Source: Gammaproteobacteria bacterium Ga0077536 | GTDB taxonomy: Bacteria; Pseudomonadota; Gammaproteobacteria; Ga0077536 | DNA: 64,000 bases | Assembly: GCA_001464935.1 (NCBI GenBank) | Contig: LNEL01000057.1 | Location: 30,716 to 94,715 of the forward strand | Reading direction: 5' to 3' | The notes under the pieces: generated by a model | Database searches by the model: none | What the model saw: the letters and a program-made list of their open reading frames with translations, nothing else | Told to the model about the DNA's origin: nothing | Part shown: positions 55,672 to 64,000 of the stretch, piece by piece | How positions within the stretch are numbered: the first letter of the stretch is position 1 | How the letters are laid out: each line of letters opens with the position of its first letter | Translations under genes and position numbers: made by a program

Positions 55672-56399
55672 TCGCGCGCCGCCTGCGTGACGACGCGAGA
55701 ATCCTCTGGCAGTTCGCGCGCGGCCAGTCGGCGACCGGCGATCACGCAGCGCGCCTGCAGGCGTTCTATGCCCCGCAGGCGGCGCGCTATGACGAGTTTC
55801 GCGAGCGCCTGCTGCATGGTCGCGCCGAACTGCTGGACCGCCTTGCGCCGGCTGCCGGCGCTCACCTGGTCGAACTCGGGGCGGGGACCGGGCGTAATGT
55901 CGCGTATCTGGCCACGCGTCCTGATATCCGCATCGATCTCGTCGACCTGTGCCCCGCACTCGCCGCCGTCGCCCGCGCACGCGTCGCCCGCATGCCGAAC
56001 GTCTGCGTGCACGAAGCCGACGCCACAACATGGCAACCGGTCGCGCCCGTCGATCACGTGCTGATGTCCTACGCACTGACGATGATGCCGGACTGGCGCG
56101 CGGTCGTGGACAATGCCGTGCGGATGCTGCGCCCGGGCGGGACGCTCGCGGTGGTCGACTTCTACGTGTCGGCGTCCCGCCCCGCGGCACATCGACAGCG
56201 TCATCACTGGCTGGCGCGACAGGGATGGCGAGGCTGGTTCGGTCACGACGGCGTGTGTCTCGATCCGGCCCATCTCGACTGGCTGGAGCAGCGGACGGTG
56301 CCGCTGTACCTCAGCGAACGGATGGGGCCCGTGCCATACCTCCCGGGCCTGCGCGCGCCATACTATCTGTTCATCGGGCGCACACCGCGCCAGGACTGA
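55668..56399 (+). CDS. btaB: BtaB, diacylglyceryl-homoserine N-methyltransferase
   Basis: SAM-dependent methyltransferase, 243 aa, which trimethylates the BtaA product to the betaine lipid DGTS. SAM motif LVELGAGTGRNVAYL, then VDLCPALAAVARAR and the YALTMMPDWRAVVDNAVRMLRPGG block. Start at GTG 55668, overlapping the btaA stop. Co-transcribed with btaA. Confidence 0.87.
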   Translation: MIARRLRDDARILWQFARGQSATGDHAARLQAFYAPQAARYDEFRERLLHGRAELLDRLAPAAGAHLVELGAGTGRNVAYLATRPDIRIDLVDLCPALAAVARARVARMPNVCVHEADATTWQPVAPVDHVLMSYALTMMPDWRAVVDNAVRMLRPGGTLAVVDFYVSASRPAAHRQRHHWLARQGWRGWFGHDGVCLDPAHLDWLEQRTVPLYLSERMGPVPYLPGLRAPYYLFIGRTPRQD

Positions 56400-56472
56400 C
56401 GCAGCTCAGGTCCTGACACGACCGGTTCGGGCATGCTATTGGGCAGGTTCTACAACCTGGCAGCGATTGAGC

Positions 56473-57888
56473 ATGCGTCCTTCAACCCTCTCCGTGCGTT
56501 TTCTCGGCGCCGCGCGCCAGGTCACCGGATCGTGTTTCCTGTTCGAAGCACCGGGCACCCGCTTCATCGTCGACTGCGGCATGTTCCAGGGCGGGCCCGA
56601 TGCGCGCGCGCTGAACCGGCGCGACTGGGGCTTCGATCCGAAGACGCTCGATTTCGTGCTGCTGACGCATGCCCACATCGACCACAGCGGGTTGCTGCCG
56701 CGCCTGTGGGCGTTCGGCTTTCGCGGTCCGATCTATGCGACCGCCGCCACCGTCGATCTCGCGAAGGTGATGCTCGCCGACAGCGCCCACATCCAGGAGA
56801 GCGACTGGATGCGCGCCGAACGGCGGCATGGCCGGCGGCGCCTGACGCGCGACGACTATCCGCTGTACACCATTGCGCAGGCGCAGGGCTGCAGCGAGCT
56901 GTTCGAGACCATCGCGTACGACCGTGAATTCAGTCCGAAGCCCGGCATCCGCTGCCGCTATCGCGACGCCGGCCATATCCTCGGCTCGGCGATCGTCGAA
57001 CTGTGGGTCGAGGGTCCGGCGGGCACGCGCAAGATCGTCTGTTCCGGGGATCTCGGCCAGCCCGGGCGGCCCATCGTGCGCGATCCGACGCCGATCGAGG
57101 ACGCCGACGTGCTGATCGTCGAATCAACCTACGGCAATCGCGATCACAAGGGTCTCGACAGCTCGATCGAGGAACTGCACGACGTGCTCGAAGAGACGCT
57201 GCGCCGGCGTCGCGGCAATGTCGTCGTACCGGCGTTCGCGCTCGGCCGCACGCAGGAACTGCTATACGTGCTGAGCAGCCTGCAGCGGGCGCAGCGTCTG
57301 CCGCCGGTGCACATCTTCGTCGACTCCCCGCTCGCGCTGCGCGCGACGCAGATCACGGTGCAGCACCCCGAGTTCCTCGACGATGCGACGCGCGAGATGC
57401 TGGCGCACGGCCGCGCGAACCCGCAGGCGCTGCCGCTGAGATTCTCGGAATCCGTCGAGGATTCGATGGCGATCAACCGCATCACCCACGGCGCGCTGAT
57501 CATCGCCGCCAGCGGCATGTGCGACGCCGGCCGCATCCGCCACCATCTGAAGTACAACCTGCCGCGCGCCGAATGCGCCATCGTCATCATCGGCTTCCAG
57601 GCCGCCGGCTCGCTCGGCCGCCGCCTCGTCGACCGCGCGAGCCACGTACGGATTTTCGGCGAGGACATCCGGGTGCGCGCCAGCATCCACACCATTGGCG
57701 GCCTGTCCGCTCACGCCGATCGCAGCGCGCTGCTCGGCTGGCTGTCGGCCTTCAGGACACCGCCGGCACGCACCTTCGTGGTCCACGGCGAAGCGCAGGT
57801 CGCCGCCGACTTTGCCGCCCTGATTGGCGAGCGCCTGCACTGGCGCCAGGTCGAGGCGCCGCTGCAGGACACCCGGTACGAGCTTTGA
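56473..57888 (+). CDS. Beta-CASP metallo-beta-lactamase (RNA-processing type)
   Basis: A 471 aa MBL-fold protein with an RNA-specificity (beta-CASP plus RMMBL) layout. The zinc motif is THAHIDHSG (about residue 65), with GHILGSA, CSGDLG, VESTYGNR, GRTQELLYVL, AASGMCDAGR and SAHADRS. These fit CPSF73-like/YsH1-type nucleases in bacteria; it is not RNase J. It follows btaB by 73 bp. Confidence 0.85.
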   Translation: MRPSTLSVRFLGAARQVTGSCFLFEAPGTRFIVDCGMFQGGPDARALNRRDWGFDPKTLDFVLLTHAHIDHSGLLPRLWAFGFRGPIYATAATVDLAKVMLADSAHIQESDWMRAERRHGRRRLTRDDYPLYTIAQAQGCSELFETIAYDREFSPKPGIRCRYRDAGHILGSAIVELWVEGPAGTRKIVCSGDLGQPGRPIVRDPTPIEDADVLIVESTYGNRDHKGLDSSIEELHDVLEETLRRRRGNVVVPAFALGRTQELLYVLSSLQRAQRLPPVHIFVDSPLALRATQITVQHPEFLDDATREMLAHGRANPQALPLRFSESVEDSMAINRITHGALIIAASGMCDAGRIRHHLKYNLPRAECAIVIIGFQAAGSLGRRLVDRASHVRIFGEDIRVRASIHTIGGLSAHADRSALLGWLSAFRTPPARTFVVHGEAQVAADFAALIGERLHWRQVEAPLQDTRYEL

Positions 57889-57946
57889 CGGGCGGCAGGC
57901 GCCGGGTCGTGCAGGGTGCCGCCAGCCGCGCGGGACTGTCGGACGA

Positions 57947-58004
57947 TGTCGCAGATTGCGACAGGGGCCGCGTCCCAACGCGGGACAGCTTGTGTCGCAC
58001 GACA
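57947..58004. promoter_or_regulatory. Two TGTCG/CGACA dyads upstream of the AcoR-like regulator
   Basis: TGTCGCA, GAT, TGCGACA (57947-57963) is a perfect 17-bp dyad; TGTCGCACGACA (57993-58004) is a shorter one, centred about 43.5 bp away (four turns). They end 23 bp before the regulator's ATG and may be its own operators. Confidence 0.5.
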
Positions 58005-58027
58005 ACTCGGCGCCAAGATCGCGCCCC

Positions 58028-59983
58028 ATGGACATCTACGCTCTGGGCCGCACGCCGCGCGAAGCCGATCGCCTCTACCGCAAGCAGGTCGAGCGCGCAT
58101 GGCAGGCGATGGTCGAGCGTGGTGCGACCGTGGATGCCCAGGTGCGGGACGTCATTCGCGACTCGTGGGCGCGCTGTCTCCAGATCGGCGTCGAACCCGT
58201 CACCCAGCGGCCGCGCGATCGCGCCCACACCCTCGACGCCCTGCGCAGCGCGAACGCCGAGCTGCTGCAGGCCTACGAGAACACCTGGCGGGTGCTCGGC
58301 GACATCCTCAGCCAGTCGCAGAGCTGCCTTTTGGTCGCGGACGCGAGCGGCACGCTGCTGAATGTCTGCGGCAGCCCGGCGGTCGTCGATCGCGGCGCGC
58401 GCGACTGCATTGCGCCCGGCTACGCGTGGAGCGAGCTGTCGGGCGGCACCAACGCCATCGGCACCGCGATCGCGCTGAACGCGCCCGCCGAAGTCCACAG
58501 CGCGGAACACTTCCTGTCGGTCGCCAAGATCTGGAGCTGCTCGGCGGCCCCGGTGCGCGACTCGATCGACGGCTCGATGATCGGCGTCGTCGATGTCACG
58601 AGCTTTGGCGAGAATCACCAGTCGCACTGCCTGGCGCTGGCGGTGACCGCGGCCCATCAGATAGAGCAGACGCTGCAGTCACGCGAACTCGCGCGCGCCG
58701 TGCAATTGATGCACTGGTACCAGACGAACGCGAACCGCTGGACGCAACAGGCGGTCGTCGTGATCGATCGCAAGGGGCGCGTGGTCACCGCGAACGATCT
58801 CGCACGCGCCTGGTTCGCCGACTGCCGCGACTGCACGCCGCTGGAACGCGGCGGCACCTTCGTCAACGTGACCGGCGAACCGACCATCGACGACTGCGCA
58901 GCCGCGCTGCCGCCACGCACACGCGTGATCGGCATCGAGGCCTATGCAGGCCGCGGCCGGGCCTGGGAGGGTGGGCTGCTGATCCTCGAGCCGGTGCGCG
59001 AGCAGCGCCTGCCCGGCACGGCGGCGCGCACGGCGCCGGAAATCGCCGATGCGTTCGCGCACATCACGGGCACGAATGCGGCGCTCGTCGAACTGAAACG
59101 CCGCGCGGCGCGCATCGCGCGGGCCGGCGCGCCGGTGCTGCTGATCGGCGAATCCGGCGTCGGCAAGGAACTCTTCGCGCGGGCGATTCATCAAGCCTCC
59201 CCCATGGCGAGCGGGCCGCTCGTCGCGGTGAACTGCAGCGTGCTCGGGCGCGAGCACGCCGCCGTCGAACTGTTCGGCCACGACAATGCCGCGACCGCCA
59301 CGCACGAGGCCGGCAGGTTCGAGCAGGCGGACGGTGGCACGCTGTTCCTCGACGAGATCGGCGAGTTGCCGCTCGACGTGCAGGTGGCGCTGCTGCGCGT
59401 GCTGCAGGAGAACGTGGTGGCGCGGGTCGGCAGCCAGCATGCGCGCCCGGTGCGCGTGCGGGTGATCGCCGCCACGCATCGCGATCTCGACGGCGACGTC
59501 GCGAGCGGGCGCATGCGGCGCGACCTGTACCATCGCCTGAAGGTGTTGAGCCTCCATCTGCCGGCGCTGCGCGAGCGTCTGGACGACCTGCCGGCGCTGC
59601 TCGAACGCTTCATCACGCGCCTCGACGAAGCCTACGGGCTGGGCCGCAAGCGCGTGACGCCCGACCTGATGAAAGCCCTCGAAACCCATCCCTGGCCCGG
59701 CAACGTGCGTGAACTGCACGGGGTCGTCGAACGCATGTACGTGCTGTGCGAAGGCGACGATTTGACGCCGGCCGATCTCCCGGATGGCTTCCTGCAGGCC
59801 TGCGCTTCGACGCGTGAGGCCACTGAAGCCCAGGCCGCAGGCAGCATCAGCCTCATGACCCGCGCCGCGATCGAGGCCGAACTCGCCGCCCACGGCGACA
59901 ACCTCTCCGAAGTCGCCCGCCGCCTCGGCATCTCCCGCAGCACCCTCTACCGCAAGATCAAACGCTACGGCCTCGACGCCTGA
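58028..59983 (+). CDS. AcoR-like AAA+ transcription regulator lacking GAFTGA
   Basis: A 651 aa protein built like acetoin/glycerol regulators (AcoR, DhaR): N-terminal helical part, a GAF domain (residues 80-220), a PAS-like part (about 235-330), AAA+ (350-585) and a Fis-type helix-turn-helix ([24 protein letters not shown]). Walker A GESGVGKE (about 375) and Walker [13 protein letters not shown] are intact. In place of GAFTGA after ELFG it has [12 protein letters not shown], four residues shorter, so sigma-54 contact is doubtful. Confidence 0.88.
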   Translation: MDIYALGRTPREADRLYRKQVERAWQAMVERGATVDAQVRDVIRDSWARCLQIGVEPVTQRPRDRAHTLDALRSANAELLQAYENTWRVLGDILSQSQSCLLVADASGTLLNVCGSPAVVDRGARDCIAPGYAWSELSGGTNAIGTAIALNAPAEVHSAEHFLSVAKIWSCSAAPVRDSIDGSMIGVVDVTSFGENHQSHCLALAVTAAHQIEQTLQSRELARAVQLMHWYQTNANRWTQQAVVVIDRKGRVVTANDLARAWFADCRDCTPLERGGTFVNVTGEPTIDDCAAALPPRTRVIGIEAYAGRGRAWEGGLLILEPVREQRLPGTAARTAPEIADAFAHITGTNAALVELKRRAARIARAGAPVLLIGESGVGKELFARAIHQASPMASGPLVAVNCSVLGREHAAVELFGHDNAATATHEAGRFEQADGGTLFLDEIGELPLDVQVALLRVLQENVVARVGSQHARPVRVRVIAATHRDLDGDVASGRMRRDLYHRLKVLSLHLPALRERLDDLPALLERFITRLDEAYGLGRKRVTPDLMKALETHPWPGNVRELHGVVERMYVLCEGDDLTPADLPDGFLQACASTREATEAQAAGSISLMTRAAIEAELAAHGDNLSEVARRLGISRSTLYRKIKRYGLDA

Positions 59984-60018
59984 CGCGGAGTCCGGAGTCC
60001 GGACAACGGGCTGAATCT

Positions 60019-60160
60019 GGCCACCGAGAACACAGAGAACACCGAGAAAGAGGGAGATTGTTCGAAGGTTCCGTCATGCAGCCGCCACGCCCGACGCAGG
60101 CGCTGCGGAGGTGCTCGACTCGAATCTTCTTTCTCTGTGATCCCGGTGTTCTCGGTGGCC
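60019..60160. repeat. Family 1 repeat copy F
   Basis: A 142-bp copy from GGCCACCGAGAACACAGAG to CGGTGTTCTCGGTGGCC, lying in the convergent gap between the AcoR-like gene and the globin gene. The inner ATTGTTCG and GACTCGAATCTTC parts resemble copy D. Confidence 0.8.
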
Positions 60161-60212
60161 CATAAACCGAACGGCAGCACGCACAACCTGACGTCGATCG
60201 CAAAGCGCGCCG

Positions 60213-60659
60213 TCAGCCTCCGTCGGTCCGCGTGTTGACCATCCAGCCGGCGAAGCCCGCGAGGAATTCGCGGAAGCCCGGCAGGTGTTCGGGTGGGAAG
60301 CCGTAGCGTTCGGGTGCGTGGTCGAGCACGCGGTTGAAACAGGCGAGCCATTCGTCGCGGCGCGTGTCGTCGATCGTGAAGGGCAGGTGGCGGGCGCGCA
60401 TCATCGGGTTGCCGTGACGCTGTTGATACAGCGGCGGTCCACCGAGCAGACCGACGAAGAAGGCGGCCGATTTCTTCGACGCCTCGATCATGTCGGCCGG
60501 GAACAGCGCGCGCAGCGCCGGCGACGCGCGATCGAGTTCGAGATAGAAGTCTTCCAGCATGCGAAAGATGTTGTCTTCGCCCATCGCGGCGAAGATGTCA
60601 CGGCTGGGGCCCCGGATTTGCGCGGGGTTGACGGACGGCACGTGGATGTCGCGGGTCAT
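60213..60659 (-). CDS. Group 2-type truncated haemoglobin
   Basis: A 148 aa globin. The pattern LYQQRHGNPMMRARHLPFTIDDTRRDEWLACF carries the proximal histidine region (RARHLPF) and the Trp of group 2 (trHbO) proteins. A ligand-binding or NO/peroxide role is usual. Start ATG 60659 overlaps the 3' part of the lipoprotein frame. Confidence 0.82.
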   Translation of the reverse strand: MTRDIHVPSVNPAQIRGPSRDIFAAMGEDNIFRMLEDFYLELDRASPALRALFPADMIEASKKSAAFFVGLLGGPPLYQQRHGNPMMRARHLPFTIDDTRRDEWLACFNRVLDHAPERYGFPPEHLPGFREFLAGFAGWMVNTRTDGG

Positions 60660-61203
60660 GGGCAGGCAGCCGATCGGGAGACCCCCCGGATTCTGCCACG
60701 TGGGTGGCGCGACCGGTGGGAAAAGCGCGCCGCCCCGCGGACCGTTTCGCGGGCACGGCGTCCTCGGCCTTTTCCACCGCCGCGTCCATCGCCGCCTTGC
60801 CGGCTTCCATCGCCGCGTCGACCTTGGCTTCGGTGTCGGCCACGACGTTCTTCGCCACCTCGCTCGCGGTGGCCGTCGCGTCGGCGGCGGTGTCGGCCGC
60901 GGCAGCAGCAGCGGCGTCGGTGGCCTCGATCGCCTCGTCCGTCGCTTCGACGGCGGCATCCGCCGCCGCTGCAGTGGCGTCCGCCGCGGCGGCCGTCGCC
61001 TCAGCGGCCGCTTCACCCGTCGCGTCCGCTGCCGCAGCGGCAGCCTCGGCGGTGGCTTCAGCCGCCTGCTTCACTTCGCCAACGGCCGCGGCCGCCTTGT
61101 CCTGGGCGGTCGCTGCTGCATCGGCAGCGGTGGAGGCGGGCTCTTCGCTGCACGCGGTCAACAGGCCCAACGCGAGACAGGCCATCAACAGGCGGATATT
61201 CAT
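60598..61203 (-). CDS. Ala-rich repeat lipoprotein
   Basis: A 201 aa protein with lipobox LLTACSEEP. Residues 25-150 are a highly Ala/Asp/Glu/Thr-rich helix made of approximate heptad/undecad repeats (ATAEAAAAAADATGEAAA), like apolipoprotein-type or LEA-like sequences. The last 50 residues, over the globin start (62-bp overlap), are Arg/Pro-rich and unlike the rest, so a frameshift or late stop is possible. Confidence 0.6.
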   Translation of the reverse strand: MNIRLLMACLALGLLTACSEEPASTAADAAATAQDKAAAAVGEVKQAAEATAEAAAAAADATGEAAAEATAAAADATAAAADAAVEATDEAIEATDAAAAAAADTAADATATASEVAKNVVADTEAKVDAAMEAGKAAMDAAVEKAEDAVPAKRSAGRRAFPTGRATHVAESGGSPDRLPAHDPRHPRAVRQPRANPGPQP

Positions 61204-61444
61204 GCTTCGATCCTTTCAGTTCGGCGAGTGGGGCGCCGTGCGCCGTCCCGTCCGAGGGGTGCTAAACGGCCAGACGCGATGGAACAACCATGCGCCAGGC
61301 AAACGCGGCCATCGTAGGGGGCCTTCGCTTAACTGAAAGTTAACCTGCGCGGCGACGGGTCGCCGTCAGTTCATCGTCCCTGTCGCGCGGGACTGCGGCC
61401 GACCCGCGCACTGCGCGAAACGCCGCAGCGTGTCGGGCGCGCGC

Positions 61445-62849
61445 CTACCAGCCGCCGCCGAGCGCCTTGATCAGTGCTACCGATGTCGCGAGACGCGCGC
61501 CCCTGATCTGTTCCTGCAGGCGATCGACGTTCAGCGCTTCGCGCTGCGCATCGATCACATCGAGATAGCCCGTGGCGCCGGCGTCATAGCGCCGCTGCGC
61601 GATGGCCACGGCGCGTGCCGCGGTCTGCTGCGACAAGCGCACCGTCTCGGTCTGGGCGGCCAGCGTGCGCAGGCCGATCAGTGCATCCTCGACTTCCGTG
61701 AACGCGCCGAGCACGGTCTGGCGATAGGCGGCGGCTTCTTCACCGAGCGCCGCTTCCGCGCGCTCGAGATTCGCGCGATTGCGGCCCCCGTCGAAGATCG
61801 GCAGCGTCAGCAGCGTGCCGGCGAGCGGACCGAGCGTCCAGGTGCGCGCGGACCACGAGAACAGATCGCTGATGTCACCCGCTGCGACGCCGGCGTCGGC
61901 CGTCAGGTTCAGCAGCGGATAGAACGCCGCCTTTGCGACCCCGATGCGCGCATTCGCCGCCGCGAGGCGACGTTCGGCGGCGGCGATGTCGGGACGACGC
62001 TCGAGCAGCGCCGACGGCAGTCCGGCCGGCACGGCCGGCGGCTGCGCCGCGAGCGGCGCCGGACGCAGCGTGAACGCCGCCGGCGCACGACCCAGCAGCG
62101 TCGCCAGCGCATGTTCATACTGGCCACGCGTGCGTTCGAGCGTCAGCGCATCGGTGCGCGCGCTCGCGAGTTCGCCCCTGGCCCGCACGATGTCGAGTTC
62201 GCTGATGTCGCCGGCGTCGAGCCGCCGTTCGAGGATGCGCACGGTCTCGCGACGGAAGCGAATCGCCTCCTGCACGACGTCGATTTCCGCATCGGACTGG
62301 CGGATCAGGAAATACAGACGCGCGACATCGGCCTGCAGGCTGAGCTTCAGCGATTCGAACAGGGCCTGCTGTGCGCCGAGATCGGCCGTCGACGCCGTCA
62401 CGCCATCGCGCACGCGGCCGAACAGGTCGACTTCGTAACTCGCGCTGACGCGCGCCTGGTACAGATCGTAGGGCGGCACGTCGAGGTTGCCGGGCAGGCC
62501 CGGGATCACGTTCGTCGGCTGCGAGCGCGCCGCGCCGGCGCCGAGCCCGACCTGCGGCAGGCGCGCCGACTGCGCGGTCTTCACCAGCGCGCGGCTCTGT
62601 TCGATGCGCGCCGCGGCCGCAGCCTTCCTCGATCAGCGCCGCGAGCAGCGCGTCGTCGAACACCCGCCACCAGTCGCCACGCGCCGCCGCGTCCGCCGGC
62701 GCGGCTTCCTTCCACGTGCCGTCGATCGGCGGCAGCGCTTCCTTGTAGGCCACCGGCATGTCGATCGCCGGCCGCTCGAGCGGCGGCGCCAGCGAACAGG
62801 CGGACAGCGCGAGACCCGCGCAGAGAGCCGACAGTGCACGCATCTTCAT
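61445..62849 (-). pseudogene. Frameshifted RND outer-membrane factor (OprM/NodT-like)
   Basis: The lipoprotein N-terminus (MKMRALSALCAGLALSACSLAPP, then WWRVFDDALLAALIEE) starts at 62849 in one frame; the rest (KTAQSARLPQVGLGAGAARSQ to the end) lies in another. Removing one C at about 62623-62624 (plus strand AGCCTT to AGCTT) restores a continuous protein reading IEEAAAAARIEQSRALVKTAQ. Two OEP repeats follow. The 4-base overlap with the pump gene shows co-translation. It may be a true lesion or a sequencing error. Confidence 0.85.
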
Positions 62850-64000
62850 ACGCCGCGCTCCTGCTCGGGTGCCGTGGCGACCGGCGGCGGCGCCGGGCGC
62901 TTGCCGAGCAAAACGTAGAACACCGGCGTCAGGAACAGGCCGAACAGCGTCACGCCGATCATGCCCGAGAACACCGCGACGCCCATCGCATGCCGCATCT
63001 CCGACCCCGCGCCACTCGACAGCACCAGCGGCAACACGCCCATGATGAAGGCGATCGAAGTCATCAGGATCGGCCGCAGACGCAGCCGGCAGGCCTCGAG
63101 CGCGGCCTTGACCGGGCCTATCGTCGGATCGTGAATTTCGAGCTCGCGCGCGAACTCGACGATCAGGATCGCGTTCTTGCACGCGAGCCCCATCAGCACG
63201 AACAGCGCGATCTGCGTGAAGATGTTCTTGTCGCCGCCGGTGTACCAGACGCCGAGGATCGCGAACAGCATGCACAGCGGCACGATCAGGATGATCGCGA
63301 GCGGCAGGCGGAAGCTTTCGTAGAGCGCGGCGAGCACCAGCATCACGAGCAGCGCGCACAGCGGATAGACCAGCACGGCGGTGTTGCCGGCGAGGATCTC
63401 CTGGTAGGTCAGCTCGGTCCATTCGAACGAGATCCCGCGCGGCAGGTTTTCGCGCAGCAGGTTCTCCATGATGTCGCGTGCCTGGCCCGAGCTCACGCCG
63501 GGCGCGCCAGCGCCGTTGATGTCGGCGGATGGAAACGCGTTGTAGCGGATCGCGCGGTCCGGGCCGAAGGCCTGCTCGACGTCGAGCACGGCGCCGAGCG
63601 GCACCATTTCGCCGGCCGCGTTGCGCGTTTTCAGCTGCGCGATGTCTTCGGCGCGCGAGCGGTACTGCGCATCGGCCTGCACGACGACGCGATAGGTCTT
63701 GCCGAAGCGGTTGAAGTCATTGACGTACAGCGAGCCCAGGTAGATCTGAAGCGTCGCGAACAGGTCATTCAGATCGATGCCCATCTGCTTGGCCTTTTCG
63801 CGATCGATGGCGGCATTCAGCTGCGGCACGTTGATCTGGTAGCTCGAGAACACGCCGGCGAGCTCGGGTGTCTGCCACGCCTTCATCAGCACGCCCTGCA
63901 GCGCCTGGTACATGGCTTCATCCCCGAGACCGGCCTGGTCTTCGAGCTGCAGCTTGAAGCCGCCGATGGCGCCGAGTCCGTCGACCGGCGGCGGCGTAAA
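62846..64000 (-). CDS. HAE1-family RND efflux pump (5' part outside window)
   Basis: The C-terminal 384 residues of an AcrB/MexB-like inner-membrane pump. The frame is open to the window edge, where PPPVDGLGAIGGFKLQLEDQAG, a family motif, is read. The last part has LMGLACKNAILIVEFA and RPILMTSIAFIMGVLPLV. It belongs with the downstream outer-membrane factor; the membrane-fusion gene would lie outside the window. Confidence 0.9.
   Translation of the reverse strand, partial: FTPPPVDGLGAIGGFKLQLEDQAGLGDEAMYQALQGVLMKAWQTPELAGVFSSYQINVPQLNAAIDREKAKQMGIDLNDLFATLQIYLGSLYVNDFNRFGKTYRVVVQADAQYRSRAEDIAQLKTRNAAGEMVPLGAVLDVEQAFGPDRAIRYNAFPSADINGAGAPGVSSGQARDIMENLLRENLPRGISFEWTELTYQEILAGNTAVLVYPLCALLVMLVLAALYESFRLPLAIILIVPLCMLFAILGVWYTGGDKNIFTQIALFVLMGLACKNAILIVEFARELEIHDPTIGPVKAALEACRLRLRPILMTSIAFIMGVLPLVLSSGAGSEMRHAMGVAVFSGMIGVTLFGLFLTPVFYVLLGKRPAPPPVATAPEQERGV

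Overview
GC-rich bacterial chromosome (about two thirds G+C), most likely an environmental gammaproteobacterium. The support is a YceH homologue, TonB/RND-type envelope machinery, a PQQ dehydrogenase and a paired Rieske ring-hydroxylating oxygenase. Genus is not determined. No rRNA, tRNA, phage, transposase or CRISPR array was seen.

Layout. 1-2902: futalosine-pathway menaquinone genes mqnE (cut by the window start), mqnA, mqnC. 3347-6707: gnd-zwf (oxidative pentose phosphate) plus a small exported protein. 6783-7376: a small serine hydrolase. 7497-12961: arsenic operon arsR-arsC-arsD-arsA-acr3-MFS behind a perfect palindromic operator. 13021-15739 (minus strand): an unusual accessory operon of a Cys-tailed AhpD-like protein, an ECF sigma factor, a rhodanese and a degenerate ArsC domain fused to a VOC domain. 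It is divergent from arsM (15903-16949). 17425-25004 (minus): mqnD, acyl/aryl thioester reductase-SCP2 fusion, MMPL exporter, PaaK/LuxE-like ligase, class III aminotransferase and DUF547, which reads as an undescribed acid-to-aldehyde-to-amine pathway with an exporter. 25259-28332: HAE3-type RND transporter and yceH. 28333-29114: nested repeats. 29115-36166: hybrid histidine kinase, GST, a Rieske protein with a lanthanide-type PQQ dehydrogenase, and a P450. 36301-43306: mixed housekeeping and stress genes (ferritin-like, YdjM-like, PEP-CTERM-like, cyclase, CnoX-like, GST, PepSY). 43317-50627: TonB receptor, nitrilase, polysaccharide deacetylase, COG0523 GTPase and a two-subunit Rieske oxygenase.

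50671-56399 is a phosphate-starvation membrane-remodelling locus: phoD, an agt-like glycosyltransferase, a plcP-like phospholipase and btaAB betaine-lipid synthesis. Three promoters there carry the same architecture: four 11-bp Pho-box-like units, a 6-bp spacer and a -10-like hexamer. The genes would release phosphate from phospholipids and replace them with glyco- and betaine lipids. 56473-64000 holds a beta-CASP MBL protein, an AcoR-like regulator lacking GAFTGA, a truncated haemoglobin, an Ala-rich lipoprotein, a frameshifted outer-membrane efflux gene and the end of an RND pump.

Dispersed inverted repeats are frequent between genes. One family has arms made of 9-bp GAGAACACC-type repeats, and one copy sits in a decayed tandem duplication of the GST/PQQ-dehydrogenase junction (31846-32392).
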